Counted from the first letter of the stretch, positions 11,521 through 20,286 are shown. The stretch: DNA of 39,473 nucleotides from an uncultured Verrucomicrobiota bacterium (GCA_949298545.1 CASFWX010000074.1:1-39473), one strand, 5' to 3'. Program-made: numbers and translations. Notes: a model not told the origin generated them from the sequence alone.

Positions 11521-13284
11521 TTATTTTGCGTCGGGTTCAGACCATTTCCCCTCTTTTTTAATTAGGGCGATAAGGCGTTCTATAGATTCTTCCTGTGGTA
11601 TATTTACTTCGAGGCATTTTTTGCCTTTATAAAGATTGATTTTTCCCGGCGCTCCGCCGACGTAGCCGAAATCTGCGTCCGCCATTTCTCCCGGGCCATT
11701 TACAATGCAGCCCATAACCGCAATCGTAATGTCTTTTAAATGGGAAGTTGCCGATTCAATTTTTGCCACTGCCGACTGTATGTCATAAAGGGTTCTTCCG
11801 CAGCTTGGACAAGCTATATATTCGGCTTTTGAACGCCTTGCGCGCGCGCCTTGCAGGATCGCGAAGAGATACTTGGCGTTTTGCTCCGGGTCTTCGGAAA
11901 TCTCTGCGGATACGATGTCGCCTATGCCGTCGCAAATTAGTGAGCCAATATATATCGACGCTTCATTGAGGCGGGACATTTCGTCGGAGTTTTGTTCAGC
12001 AAGTTTTTCCCTATTGAAATTGAGCCATATTGGAAGGGATACACCGAGTTTCTTCATGGTTGCTGCGAAGATTCTGGCCTCTCCTATCTGATGCCTGCCT
12101 TCCGCAGCTGAAGGGGCGACAAGCACTACATTTGGGAGTCCCTTCAGGGCTTCTGCGAAATTTGGAAGTTTTGCGGTTTCTATTTCTGCCGCCACGGCGC
12201 TTTTTTCAGCGTCTTTTATAAGATCGGAAGGATTGGAGTATTTTTTTATAGGGAAATTCAAATCGCACGGCTTAGATGTTCCCGCGACGGCTGGCGGATT
12301 GTTAGCGCCGATATTGCAGCCGTTTAAATCCACGCATGACGATTGGCGCCTGTGGTACGAATAAAAATCAATTCCTTCATCAATGCCTGAAATGGCCTTG
12401 GAGGCGCGAATTTTTTCAGCCAGGCGGGCGAGAGCAATCGCGACGGGAATTTCCTCGACCGGATCTTCCGTGAGAGAAACTCTGATAGTGTCACCCAGGC
12501 CGTCGAATAGGAGGCTGCCTATGCCGATAGCGCTTTTTACCCTTGCGTCGATTCCAAAACCTGCCTCTGTGACGCCGAGGTGCAATGGAGCGGAGAAACC
12601 TTCTTCTTTCATTCTTTTTGCCGCGAGCCTGTATGCCTGCGTCATTACCCGCGTATTGCTGGCTTTAAATGAGAAGAGAAAGTTGTTGAAGGATAGATCC
12701 CGGCAAATGCGCGCGAATTCAAAAGCGGCTTCCACCATTCCCTCCGGAGTGTCGCCGTACCTGCGTATTATGCGTTCGGAGAGGGATCCGTGGTTTGTTC
12801 CTATTCTTATTGCGCGGCCGAGCTCTTTGCACCTGAGGACGAGAGGGGAGAATGCAAGTCGGATCTTTTCGAGCTCCTGGGCGTATTCAGATTCTGTATA
12901 TTCGGCCTTGCCGAGTTTTTTATCGACAAAATTTCCGGGATTCACGCGGATTTTTTCTACGTGCTCGACAGCTTCCATGGCGGTTGCCGGCAGGAAATGT
13001 ATATCGGCTGCCAGCGGGGTCGAGAAACCGGCGGCGCGAAATTTTTTTGATATTTCGCCGAGCGCTCGGGCGGCGTCGAGATTTTGGGCTGTGAGCCTCA
13101 CTATTTGGCATCCGGCTTCGGCGAGCTTTATGCACTGCTTCACAGAAGCTTCGACGTCGCACGTTTTTGTGTTTGTCATCGATTGTACGACTATGCGGTC
13201 TCCTCCGATTGTCACGTCGCCGACTAATACGGGGGAAACGGGAGTTTTTACGCAGTTAAATCTTGATAGGCAATAGTTGTCCAT
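11521..13284 (-). CDS. ispG: 4-hydroxy-3-methylbut-2-en-1-yl diphosphate synthase, long (insert-containing) form
   Basis: IspG (GcpE) carries out the penultimate step of the MEP pathway, converting MEcPP to HMBPP with a [4Fe-4S] cluster. The N-terminal TIM barrel has 'GGDRIVVQSMTNT', 'ADIHFLP' and 'IRVNPGN'. The cluster-binding C-terminal domain shows Cys492 and Cys495 in CPSCGR, Cys526 in GCIVNGPGE and Glu533. At 587 residues it is far longer than the roughly 370-residue E. coli enzyme. The extra length is an inserted middle domain (about residues 275-470), as in the long IspG of plants, Chlamydia and Bacteroidetes. It is the last gene of the operon, 4 bases after rseP, and puts a second MEP-pathway gene in the same transcript as dxr. 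The electron donor is not encoded nearby. Confidence 0.96.
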   Translation of the reverse strand: MDNYCLSRFNCVKTPVSPVLVGDVTIGGDRIVVQSMTNTKTCDVEASVKQCIKLAEAGCQIVRLTAQNLDAARALGEISKKFRAAGFSTPLAADIHFLPATAMEAVEHVEKIRVNPGNFVDKKLGKAEYTESEYAQELEKIRLAFSPLVLRCKELGRAIRIGTNHGSLSERIIRRYGDTPEGMVEAAFEFARICRDLSFNNFLFSFKASNTRVMTQAYRLAAKRMKEEGFSAPLHLGVTEAGFGIDARVKSAIGIGSLLFDGLGDTIRVSLTEDPVEEIPVAIALARLAEKIRASKAISGIDEGIDFYSYHRRQSSCVDLNGCNIGANNPPAVAGTSKPCDLNFPIKKYSNPSDLIKDAEKSAVAAEIETAKLPNFAEALKGLPNVVLVAPSAAEGRHQIGEARIFAATMKKLGVSLPIWLNFNREKLAEQNSDEMSRLNEASIYIGSLICDGIGDIVSAEISEDPEQNAKYLFAILQGARARRSKAEYIACPSCGRTLYDIQSAVAKIESATSHLKDITIAVMGCIVNGPGEMADADFGYVGGAPGKINLYKGKKCLEVNIPQEESIERLIALIKKEGKWSEPDAK

Positions 13285-13288
13285 GAAA

Positions 13289-15085
13289 TTAGAATTTGAT
13301 GTTCTTTATGTAAGCATATTCTCTTGCCTCGTCCATTTTTTCAAGTTTTGAGTCGCCGTTCCAGCGCATGAAGCCGCACCAAACGACGTAGGCCATCAGA
13401 GATATGAAAAGTATGGAAAAAACGCCTTGTACGCCCGCAAAAAACTTTGGGGGCAGCGGTTTGCCGCGCAATTTCTCCAGGATTGCCATCAGTATGTGCC
13501 CGCCGTCGAGGACGGGTATGGGAAGCATATTGAGAATTGCCAGGTTTACGTTGAGCAGCACAGCAAATGAGATTACCAGGCAGAGATGGGCGAGAGAAAG
13601 TTGGTAAATCACCCTTCCTATGTCCACGGGGCCTGCGAGGCTGCCTATGCCTATATCGCTTTTAGGATTTATTAGGCTGGATAATGCGTTGTATGTGCGG
13701 GATATGCTGTCTGAAAATTGCTCAAAAATATTCGGGTGGCTGATGATGGTGGCATTTTCAAGCATATATCCGAGCATTGAGCGCGTTTGGGAGGGCACTA
13801 TTTTGGACGAGGATCCAATGGGAAGCAAAGCCGACTTTATTTTAAAATCCCTGTCCATAAAAGACAGGCGCAAACGCGATTTGTCGGATTTGGCGTTGAC
13901 GAGGGTATTTATTTGGGTAAGGGTTTTAATTTCCCTTCCGTCTGCCTCGTAAAGGGTATCTCCGGGGTTAATGTCGGCGAAAGCGGGAATTTCGGGGACG
14001 GAGAAAACCTTTATTGCGCCGATATCGTCCTTGTCGAATGAGTCGGCGCCATTGGGAGGCATGCAAACAAGTTTGAGGGAAGAACTTCCGAACGAAATCT
14101 CGCAAACAGGTTTCGTTATAGCGACTTTGGCAGGCTTTATAGGGATCGACAGCACTTTGCCGCCACGCTCCACAGACAGAACGACCTCTTTGTTATCAGG
14201 AAGATTTTCAAGATAATTTGACAATTGCAAATTTGAGTAAAGTGTATGTCCGTCTATCTTCCTGACCAAATCTCCGGGTTTAAGTCCGCATGCCTGCGCG
14301 GGAGAGTTTTCCATTATGGAGCCTACCCGCATGGCAAGGGCCGGAGTTATGCCTATCATTCTAATGGCATCATCGGTGCTTAGGTTTGTTCTGACGAGCG
14401 CGGGCCGGATTTTTATTTGAATGAATTTTCCGCCTCTTTCGATTTTCAAATCTGCCATCGGATTTCCGTCATCGTCGCGTCCGGATCCTATAGCTATTCT
14501 TTCCACGATTTCCGGAAAATCCGACACGGGCGCGGAATCAATTTCGAGAATTTTGTCGCCTGGTCGAAGGCCCGCTGCGAATGCCGGAGACTCGATTTCG
14601 GTTCCGTAAATATTCGAGATTTTTTCCGGGACGTAGCCGACTATGTTTGTTTTATAGGAAGCATTTTCCGGGATTCCGACAAGCCATACAACGCATGCGA
14701 GGAGAGCCGCGAGAATCAGGTTGAAGAGAGCTCCGGCCGCGCTGACGGCGATTTTCGCCCCGCAGGAGGCAGGAGGGAGTTTTTTTAGGGCTTCCTCATT
14801 TTCGCCGTCTTCGCTGCCGCCTTCGAGACTTCCCATATCGGCAAGTTGTGGAAGAGCGACATAGCCGCCGAGAGGAAGGAGGGAAATCATGTATTTGCAA
14901 CCGTCCTTTCCCGTCCACGAAACTATGCGCGGCCCGAAGCCGATTGAAAATCGGAGTATTTTCAGTCCGCATAGGCGCGCCGCCAGGAAATGGCCCAACT
15001 CGTGCACGAAGATGGATCCCCCGAAAAATAGTATGACCAGAATGAGGGCCCAAGTGCTGTCGAATAATTCTCCGTAGTCTGCCAT
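13289..15085 (-). CDS. rseP: RseP-type site-2 intramembrane zinc metalloprotease with three PDZ-like domains
   Basis: This is an intramembrane protease of the RseP/MmpA/SpoIVFB class, which cleaves transmembrane segments of anti-sigma factors and remnant signal peptides. The first membrane helix carries the zinc motif HELGH at residues 28-32. The last third has the third zinc ligand region 'NMLPIPVLDGGH', followed by membrane segments. At 598 residues it is well above the E. coli length of 450. The excess lies in the periplasmic part, where I count three PDZ-like units: about residues 150-240 ('AGLRPGDKILEID'), 255-325 ('CGLKPGDLVRKIDG') and 350-420 ('ADINPGDTLYEADG'). It sits between dxr and ispG in the classic uppS-cdsA-dxr-rseP order, 14 bases after dxr. 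Its substrate is not identifiable here. Confidence 0.95.
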   Translation of the reverse strand: MADYGELFDSTWALILVILFFGGSIFVHELGHFLAARLCGLKILRFSIGFGPRIVSWTGKDGCKYMISLLPLGGYVALPQLADMGSLEGGSEDGENEEALKKLPPASCGAKIAVSAAGALFNLILAALLACVVWLVGIPENASYKTNIVGYVPEKISNIYGTEIESPAFAAGLRPGDKILEIDSAPVSDFPEIVERIAIGSGRDDDGNPMADLKIERGGKFIQIKIRPALVRTNLSTDDAIRMIGITPALAMRVGSIMENSPAQACGLKPGDLVRKIDGHTLYSNLQLSNYLENLPDNKEVVLSVERGGKVLSIPIKPAKVAITKPVCEISFGSSSLKLVCMPPNGADSFDKDDIGAIKVFSVPEIPAFADINPGDTLYEADGREIKTLTQINTLVNAKSDKSRLRLSFMDRDFKIKSALLPIGSSSKIVPSQTRSMLGYMLENATIISHPNIFEQFSDSISRTYNALSSLINPKSDIGIGSLAGPVDIGRVIYQLSLAHLCLVISFAVLLNVNLAILNMLPIPVLDGGHILMAILEKLRGKPLPPKFFAGVQGVFSILFISLMAYVVWCGFMRWNGDSKLEKMDEAREYAYIKNIKF

Positions 15086-15099
15086 GGCATTTTAAGTTG

Positions 15100-16266
15100 T
15101 CAAACGCGCGCGCAAATTTCTGCGGCTTTTGCCCGCGCTTGGGCGTCCGCGGCGAGGACCTCTCCTATTGAATCCGGATCTGTCGCCGGAATGCTTTCAA
15201 GTGTTTTTCCTACCACTTCGGATATTTTTATCCACGGGAGGTGCTCTTTTAGAAATGCTTCAACGGCGACTTCATTTGATGCGTTGAATATTGCCGTGGC
15301 TGTCCCTCCCGCCCTCAGGGCGTCATAGGCGTATTTCAGGCATGGAAATCTCTCAGTGTCCGGGGGTGAGAAATCCAGTTGGAGAGGTTTTGAAAAGTCC
15401 AGCGGTTCAAAGACCCAGTTCCCGCGGTCGGGGCATAGAAGGCTGTGGGATATTGCGAAGGTCATTGAAGGGGGAGATAGGTGGGCGAGAACGGAACCGT
15501 CCACAAACTGCACCATTGAATGAATTATGCTTTGTTTTTGGACGACAACTTGAATCCTATCCGCATCCATATCAAACAGCCATCTTGCCTCTATTACTTC
15601 AAGCCCCTTGTTGGCGAGCGTAGACGAGTCTATTGTGACTTTCGCCCCCATGGACCAGTTGGGGTGTTTTAATGCCTGCTGGGGGGTAATGGAAAGCATT
15701 TGCTCCCGCGTATAATCGCGGAACATGCCGCCGGAAGCGGTTATCAGAAGTTTCGCGACGTCTTTGCGTTTCCGGTCGGCGTTCATGCATTGGAATATGG
15801 CGTTGTGCTCGCTGTCGAGTGGAAGGATATCCACCTTTTTGCGCTCTGATGCCTCCATGACAAATTTCCCCGCCATTACCAAAAGCTCTTTATTTGCCAG
15901 GGCTATGTCTTTTCCGGCTTCTATTGCCGCTAAGGTTGGCATGAGCGCTTTTGTCCCGACTACCGCCGCCACCGCAGTGTCGGCTTCGTCGAGTGTGGCG
16001 ACTCTCGACAGGCCTTCTTCTCCGCAATACAAGTTTACTCCATTCCCGAAAATCCCGGATCTTCTTGCGGCTTCCCAAGCGGACTCGTCGAATATTCCGA
16101 CGTGTTTTACTCCGAATTCGCGCGCTATTGCGGCGAGTTTTTCATAGTTTTTTCTGCCGGCGATTCCCACGACGGAGAGCCTGTCGCGATTTCCGCGCAC
16201 CACTTGAAGGGTATTGTCGCCTATCGAGCCTGTCGCCCCGAGTATTGAAAGCTTTCTCGTTTTCAT
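15100..16266 (-). CDS. dxr: 1-deoxy-D-xylulose 5-phosphate reductoisomerase
   Basis: Dxr (IspC) makes 2-C-methyl-D-erythritol 4-phosphate, the first committed step of the MEP isoprenoid pathway, using NADPH and a divalent metal. At 388 residues it has normal length. The NADPH-binding loop GATGSIG is at residues 10-16, 'ANKELLVMAG' follows, and the metal/active-site motif 'DSEHNAIFQC' is intact. 'ASGGMFRD' and 'HPNWSMGAKVTIDS' complete the substrate pocket, so fosmidomycin sensitivity would be expected from the family. Its start codon overlaps the end of cdsA by four bases, which suggests translational coupling. Confidence 0.97.
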   Translation of the reverse strand: MKTRKLSILGATGSIGDNTLQVVRGNRDRLSVVGIAGRKNYEKLAAIAREFGVKHVGIFDESAWEAARRSGIFGNGVNLYCGEEGLSRVATLDEADTAVAAVVGTKALMPTLAAIEAGKDIALANKELLVMAGKFVMEASERKKVDILPLDSEHNAIFQCMNADRKRKDVAKLLITASGGMFRDYTREQMLSITPQQALKHPNWSMGAKVTIDSSTLANKGLEVIEARWLFDMDADRIQVVVQKQSIIHSMVQFVDGSVLAHLSPPSMTFAISHSLLCPDRGNWVFEPLDFSKPLQLDFSPPDTERFPCLKYAYDALRAGGTATAIFNASNEVAVEAFLKEHLPWIKISEVVGKTLESIPATDPDSIGEVLAADAQARAKAAEICARV

Positions 16267-17111
16267 ATTGACAAAATGAGCATGGCGGCGGCGGTTCCGA
16301 CGGGGGCGGACAAGAGGAGGGAATCTGCGAGGTCGAGCGCTCCTCCTATTCCGGGAATGATTTTTCCGGAGTCTTTGACTCCCGCGCGCCTTTTAAAGAC
16401 CGATTCTATCAAATCTGATATTATTGCCGCCAATGCTATCGCAATCCCTCCGGCGGAAGCCGCCCATACGCTGAATGAGTTAGGAAGCATGGGCGCGCAA
16501 AGCCAAGCTATAGTAGCCGACAATGCCGCAGCGGAAAATATTCCGCCGAGCGCTCCTTCCGCCGTTTTATTCGGGCTTATTTCAGGAGCGAGTTTTACTC
16601 TCCCGAATCCTTTCCCCACAACATACGCGCCGACATCGGAGAACTTCGCCGCCGCGATAATCCAAAGTGCGAGGATTATTCCGGCATACGGATATTCCGG
16701 CGTTTGAAACTCAACGGCTATGACGGCGTACCATTGGAGCATAAATGGTATTGCCGCAAGTATTATAAGCGATGGAATGAAACTTTTTGTCGCGAATGTT
16801 AAATCCGGATTTTTTATAAGAGAGATTGATAGTGCCGCGGCGGATATTGCGAAAGTTAGCGATCCTGCATCGCCTCCGCCGACGCCTGATATATCCATGC
16901 TCCAAGTGCCGATGAAGATCACAATGTTCAGGAGTTGGATTGTTTTAGACATTGGGCGCAATCCTGCCGACTTGGCGATTGCGCATGCTTCGGCGATGGC
17001 GGCGGCCGAAAGCAAAGCCAAAATAACAGTGAGCCCCAAACTTTCAAGGCATATAATCGTCCCGATTGTGAGAGCCCAAAGTATGAGCGTGCTGGCTATG
17101 CGTGCTTTCAT
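16263..17111 (-). CDS. cdsA: Phosphatidate cytidylyltransferase (CDP-diglyceride synthase)
   Basis: CdsA activates phosphatidic acid with CTP to CDP-diacylglycerol, the precursor of all membrane phospholipids. The 282-residue protein is almost entirely hydrophobic helices, as expected for this inner-membrane enzyme. Towards the end it has 'ISPNKTAEGALGG' and the family signature region 'SVFKRRAGVKDSGKIIPG' followed by 'IGGALDLADS'. The usual signature there is HGGxLDRxDS; here His is Ile and Arg is Leu. The Lys-Asp pair and both catalytic-site Asp residues remain, so I expect function to be kept, but the change is notable. It overlaps uppS and dxr by four bases on each side. Confidence 0.93.
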   Translation of the reverse strand: MKARIASTLILWALTIGTIICLESLGLTVILALLSAAAIAEACAIAKSAGLRPMSKTIQLLNIVIFIGTWSMDISGVGGGDAGSLTFAISAAALSISLIKNPDLTFATKSFIPSLIILAAIPFMLQWYAVIAVEFQTPEYPYAGIILALWIIAAAKFSDVGAYVVGKGFGRVKLAPEISPNKTAEGALGGIFSAAALSATIAWLCAPMLPNSFSVWAASAGGIAIALAAIISDLIESVFKRRAGVKDSGKIIPGIGGALDLADSLLLSAPVGTAAAMLILSI

Positions 17112-17854
17112 TTGTTGCGGATTTGGTCGGCCGTCAGGCCGTATCGGCGCTCGCGCATTTTATATTCGTCGATTGCGCGGATAAATTCTTCTTTTGTAAA
17201 ATCCGGCCAATAGGTTCTTGTGAAATATAGTTCGGCGTAGGCGGCCTGCATCATCAAGTAGTTGCTCAATCTCATCTCTCCGGAAGTTCTGATTAGAAAA
17301 TCCGGATCCGGTACGCCGGCTGTGTCCAGTTTTTGGGATATCGTTTCCCAGCTTATGGATTTAGGGTTTATCCTGCCGTCGATGGCGTCTTGGGCTATCG
17401 AGGAAACAGCCCTTGCCATTTCGTCGCGAGAGCCGTAGTTGAGCGCCATCACCAGGGTCAACGCAGAAAAATCCTTTGTCGATTGCTTGAGGGCTTCTAT
17501 CTTTTGGCGCGTCTTTGGGGGGAGGGCGGACAAGTCTCCTATTGTTAGAAACCTCACCTTGTTTTGTATTAGCTTAGAGCCGTATTTTTCGACAGCTCCG
17601 GCCAGAAGCTTCATAAGCGCGTCGACTTCCGTTTTGGGCCTGTTCCAATTTTCAGACGAAAAAGCATAGAGAGTAATATATTTAATTCCGCATTCCATTG
17701 CGCCTTCGAGGACATCGGATATTCGTTCAGCGCCTTTTTTATGTCCGTCTATGCGTTTCAATCCGCGTTCTTTCGCCCATCTGCCGTTGCCGTCCATTAT
17801 TATGGCGACGTGGCTTGGCGCGGGCGGGATAATACTCTTTGGCTTTTGCGGCAT
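17108..17854 (-). CDS. uppS: Undecaprenyl diphosphate synthase (cis-prenyltransferase)
   Basis: UppS condenses eight isopentenyl units onto farnesyl diphosphate to make the lipid carrier for peptidoglycan and other envelope polymers. From the chosen start it has 248 residues. The active-site motif 'HVAIIMDGNGRWAK' has the metal-binding Asp at residue 21. 'GHKKGAERISD', 'LYAFSSENWNRP' and the C-terminal 'RTSGEMRLSNYL' with 'YFTRTYWPDF' are all intact. The frame is open to an ATG at 17887, but those extra 11 codons lie inside the SRP RNA gene. The ATG at 17854 leaves a normal family N-terminus and clears the RNA by 16 bases. No Shine-Dalgarno sequence is visible; the leader is T-rich. It is the first protein gene of the envelope operon. 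Confidence 0.96.
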   Translation of the reverse strand: MPQKPKSIIPPAPSHVAIIMDGNGRWAKERGLKRIDGHKKGAERISDVLEGAMECGIKYITLYAFSSENWNRPKTEVDALMKLLAGAVEKYGSKLIQNKVRFLTIGDLSALPPKTRQKIEALKQSTKDFSALTLVMALNYGSRDEMARAVSSIAQDAIDGRINPKSISWETISQKLDTAGVPDPDFLIRTSGEMRLSNYLMMQAAYAELYFTRTYWPDFTKEEFIRAIDEYKMRERRYGLTADQIRNK

Positions 17855-17870
17855 CGTGAAAAAATAAAAT

Positions 17871-17976
17871 GGGGTCAGGCGATCCACGGCACATGGAAGG
17901 CGTCGCTACCGTTGCTTTCTTCCGAACCTGGCGGGGTTCGCGCGTCTGCCCATTGCATGGAGCCCGACCTTGCCCC
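17871..17976 (-). ncRNA. ffs: Signal recognition particle RNA (4.5S type)
   Basis: Read on the minus strand, the segment starts GGGGCAAGG and ends CCTGACCCC, which pair to close a long hairpin of about 106 nucleotides. The apical part carries the conserved SRP domain: CCAGGTTC-GGAA-GAAAGCAACGG. The GGAA tetraloop (17920-17923) and the asymmetric internal loop that bind Ffh are at the expected places. Next to the tetraloop the usual UCC/GGA stem is UUC/GAA, a compensated base-pair change that supports a real structure. The RNA acts with Ffh in co-translational targeting of membrane proteins. Its 3' end is 16 bases before uppS and is followed by a T-rich tract, so it may have its own end or be cut from the operon transcript. 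No clear promoter was identified. Confidence 0.93.
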
Positions 17977-18041
17977 TTATATCCTCAAATAAGCGCCCGT
18001 CTTGCAAGCTTTTTTAAGCCGTTTTAGGGCGGAAAACGCCT

Positions 18042-18070
18042 AAAAAAAAGGAGCGGCATAATGCCGCTCC
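18042..18070 (-). terminator. Intrinsic terminator of pgk-tpiA
   Basis: A perfect 9-bp GC-rich stem (18050-18058 with 18062-18070, three-base loop) with eight A residues on its left forms a classic terminator on the minus strand, 32 bases past the tpiA stop. A second weaker hairpin lies just beyond, around 18022-18046. Confidence 0.92.
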
Positions 18071-18102
18071 GGAATTTTCGCTAAATGCTTGAGCGAATTA
18101 AA

Positions 18103-18870
18103 TTATTTCGCGCTTTCGGCGCTCTTTACTAGGGCGGCGAAACTGTCCGCTTTGAGGGCGGCTCCGCCGATGAGCCCGCCGTCAATGTCTTTTTCGGCGA
18201 GGAGCGCGTCGGCGTTTTCGGGCTTCATAGATCCGCCGTAGAGTATTTGAATCTTTTCGGCAGTTTCGGAACCGAAAGCGTCTGCGAGAATCTTGCGGAT
18301 TGCCGCATGGACTTCCTGCGCCATTGCGGGGGTGGCGGTTTTGCCTGTTCCGATTGCCCACACTGGCTCGTAGGCTATTACTATTTTTTCGGCGTCGGCG
18401 CCGGAGATCCCCTCTAGGCCTTTTATTGTCTGCTCGGAAACGACATCGAGAGTTTTGCCGGATTCGCGCTCTTCCAGTTTTTCACCGACGCAGAGAATGG
18501 GTTTCATGCCATTTTCGAGAACGGCTTTTACTTTTTTATTTATGAGGCAGTTGCATTCTTTAAAATATTCGCGGCGCTCGCTGTGGCCGAGAATGACATA
18601 GGAGCAGTCGAATTGTTTGAGCATGTCCGCGGAAATTTCCCCGGTAAATGCCCCGCTCTTTTCGAAATACATATTTTGGGCTCCAAGCTTCATTGTGGAA
18701 CCTTTGAGTGCTTTTGAAGCAGCGTCGAGGGAAGTGAAGGTGGGGCATACTGCGACCTCAACTTTTTCCTGCGACCCGATTTGTTCCTTTATGGATTCTA
18801 TGAGCGCCACGGCTTCTGCCGCAGTCTTGTTCATTTTCCAGTTCCCAGCTATAAAATATTTGCGCGACAT
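18103..18870 (-). CDS. tpiA: Triosephosphate isomerase
   Basis: TpiA interconverts dihydroxyacetone phosphate and glyceraldehyde 3-phosphate. The 255-residue protein has the full catalytic set: Asn10 and Lys12 in GNWKMNK, the electrophile His96 in LGHSERR, and the base Glu168 in AYEPVWAIGTG, followed by the flexible loop 6. The phosphate-binding 'YGGSMKPENA' and 'GGLIGGAAL' close the barrel. It follows pgk by 32 bases on the same strand and shares its terminator, forming a pgk-tpiA unit. Confidence 0.98.
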   Translation of the reverse strand: MSRKYFIAGNWKMNKTAAEAVALIESIKEQIGSQEKVEVAVCPTFTSLDAASKALKGSTMKLGAQNMYFEKSGAFTGEISADMLKQFDCSYVILGHSERREYFKECNCLINKKVKAVLENGMKPILCVGEKLEERESGKTLDVVSEQTIKGLEGISGADAEKIVIAYEPVWAIGTGKTATPAMAQEVHAAIRKILADAFGSETAEKIQILYGGSMKPENADALLAEKDIDGGLIGGAALKADSFAALVKSAESAK

Positions 18871-18902
18871 TTTTTTGTCCTTTCTTTAGGCTTAAGTTTG
18901 AA

Positions 18903-20156
18903 TTATTTATCTTGCAGGGAAGCGACACCCGGAAGCTCCTTGCCTTCAAGGAATTCAAGAGACGCTCCGCCGCCGGTGGATACATGCGACATCTTGTCAG
19001 CCAAGCCGCTCTTGTTGACCGCCGAAACGGAGTCTCCGCCTCCAATTATGGAGATTCCGCCCGCAGCTTTGACTTCGGCGACCGCGGCACAGACGCCGAA
19101 TGTTCCCTTGTTGAATTTTTCCATTTCAAAGCAGCCCATCGGGCCGTTCCAAACCACTGTCTTGGCGTCTTTTATCGCATCGGAGAACAGCTTGACGGAT
19201 TTTGGGCCGATATCCAGTCCCATCCAGTTGTCGGGAATATCCCCCTCAACAACTTTTGTATCGGCGTCTGGAGCGAATCTATCGGCAACCACATTGTCTA
19301 TTGGAAGCAGGAACTTAACTCCCCGTTTTTCGGCTTCGGTCATCATTTCTTTGGCATAGTCGATCTGGTCATTTTCGCAAAGCGAGCTGCCGATCTTAAC
19401 TCCGCGCGCTTTTAGGAAGGTGTAGGCCATTCCGCCACCGATTATTAGGGTGTCAACTTTTTGAAGCAGATTCTTTACTACCGCGAGCTTGTCGGAGACT
19501 TTCGCTCCGCCAAGAATCGCCACAAATGGGCGTTTCGGATTTTCAATGGCGGATCCGAGATATTCTATTTCCTTTTCCATGAGGAAGCCCGCCACGGATG
19601 TTCCAGCATATTTAGTGATGACGGCGGTCGAAGCGTGCGCGCGGTGCGCAGTACCGAAAGCGTCGTTGCAGTAAATGTCTCCATAGGAGGCGAGTTTTTT
19701 GGCGAGTTCCTTCTGCTTTTCCTTCAGCTCCGCTTTGCGAGCTTTAAAGTCTTCGTCGCTCTCGCCTTCCTTCTGTTTGCATTTTGCCTGTTCCTCCTTG
19801 TGGTAGCGGGTATTCTCCAGCATGACTATGTCGCCGGGTTTCATTGCGGAAACTTCTGCATCGGCGCTCGCGCAATCTGGCGCGAAAGCTACGGGTTTGC
19901 CGAGAAGTTTAGATAGATAATCTGCGACAATTTTCATCGTCGTATCGGGCGTGATTCCCTTTTCATCGGGGCGCCCCATGTGGGACATGAGAACGAGACT
20001 TCCGCCCTGTTCGAGAACGTATTTTATCGAGGGCAGAGCCCCCTTTATTCGTGTGTCGTCCTTGATTTCGCCGTCTTTTACGGGAACGTTGAAATCGACG
20101 CGCATCACGACTTTTTTGCCTTTTAAATCGACATCGCGGAGAGTCTTTTTATTCAT
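18903..20156 (-). CDS. pgk: Phosphoglycerate kinase
   Basis: Pgk transfers phosphate from 1,3-bisphosphoglycerate to ADP. From the ATG at 20156 the protein has 417 residues. I chose this start because AAGGA lies at proper spacing before it and [15 protein letters not shown] is the normal family N-terminus; an upstream in-frame ATG at 20222 adds 22 unlike residues. Visible motifs are 'RVDFNVP' (substrate Asp21), 'SHMGRP', '[13 protein letters not shown]', 'GGAKVSDK' and the nucleotide-binding 'GGGDS' with '[13 protein letters not shown]'. Odd is a highly charged Lys/Glu-rich insertion at about residues 122-148, where most bacterial enzymes have only a few residues. The gene is transcribed apart from gap, which has its own terminator. 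Confidence 0.97.
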   Translation of the reverse strand: MNKKTLRDVDLKGKKVVMRVDFNVPVKDGEIKDDTRIKGALPSIKYVLEQGGSLVLMSHMGRPDEKGITPDTTMKIVADYLSKLLGKPVAFAPDCASADAEVSAMKPGDIVMLENTRYHKEEQAKCKQKEGESDEDFKARKAELKEKQKELAKKLASYGDIYCNDAFGTAHRAHASTAVITKYAGTSVAGFLMEKEIEYLGSAIENPKRPFVAILGGAKVSDKLAVVKNLLQKVDTLIIGGGMAYTFLKARGVKIGSSLCENDQIDYAKEMMTEAEKRGVKFLLPIDNVVADRFAPDADTKVVEGDIPDNWMGLDIGPKSVKLFSDAIKDAKTVVWNGPMGCFEMEKFNKGTFGVCAAVAEVKAAGGISIIGGGDSVSAVNKSGLADKMSHVSTGGGASLEFLEGKELPGVASLQDK

Positions 20157-20254
20157 TATATATCCTTTTTTAGATTTTTGTAAATATCGTTCGCATATTG
20201 GGCGGCTTTGCGCCTTTTGCAAACACTTTCTTTTTTTTTGTGCTGGCGGCGGGC

Positions 20255-20286
20255 AAAAAAAAACGGGCGGATATTCAATCCGCCCG
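20255..20286 (-). terminator. Intrinsic terminator of gap
   Basis: A perfect 9-bp GC-rich stem (20264-20272 with 20278-20286, five-base loop) with an A-run on its left lies 23 bases past the gap stop, giving a U-tract on the minus strand. It separates gap from pgk. Confidence 0.92.

Noticed and set aside
12383-13276. 297-codon open frame opposite ispG
   Set aside because: Antisense shadow of a clearly conserved gene; low-complexity Ser/Arg/Ala composition and no motif.
17855-17887. Upstream extension of uppS
   Set aside because: The extra codons lie in the SRP RNA gene and its T-rich end; the family N-terminus begins at 17854.
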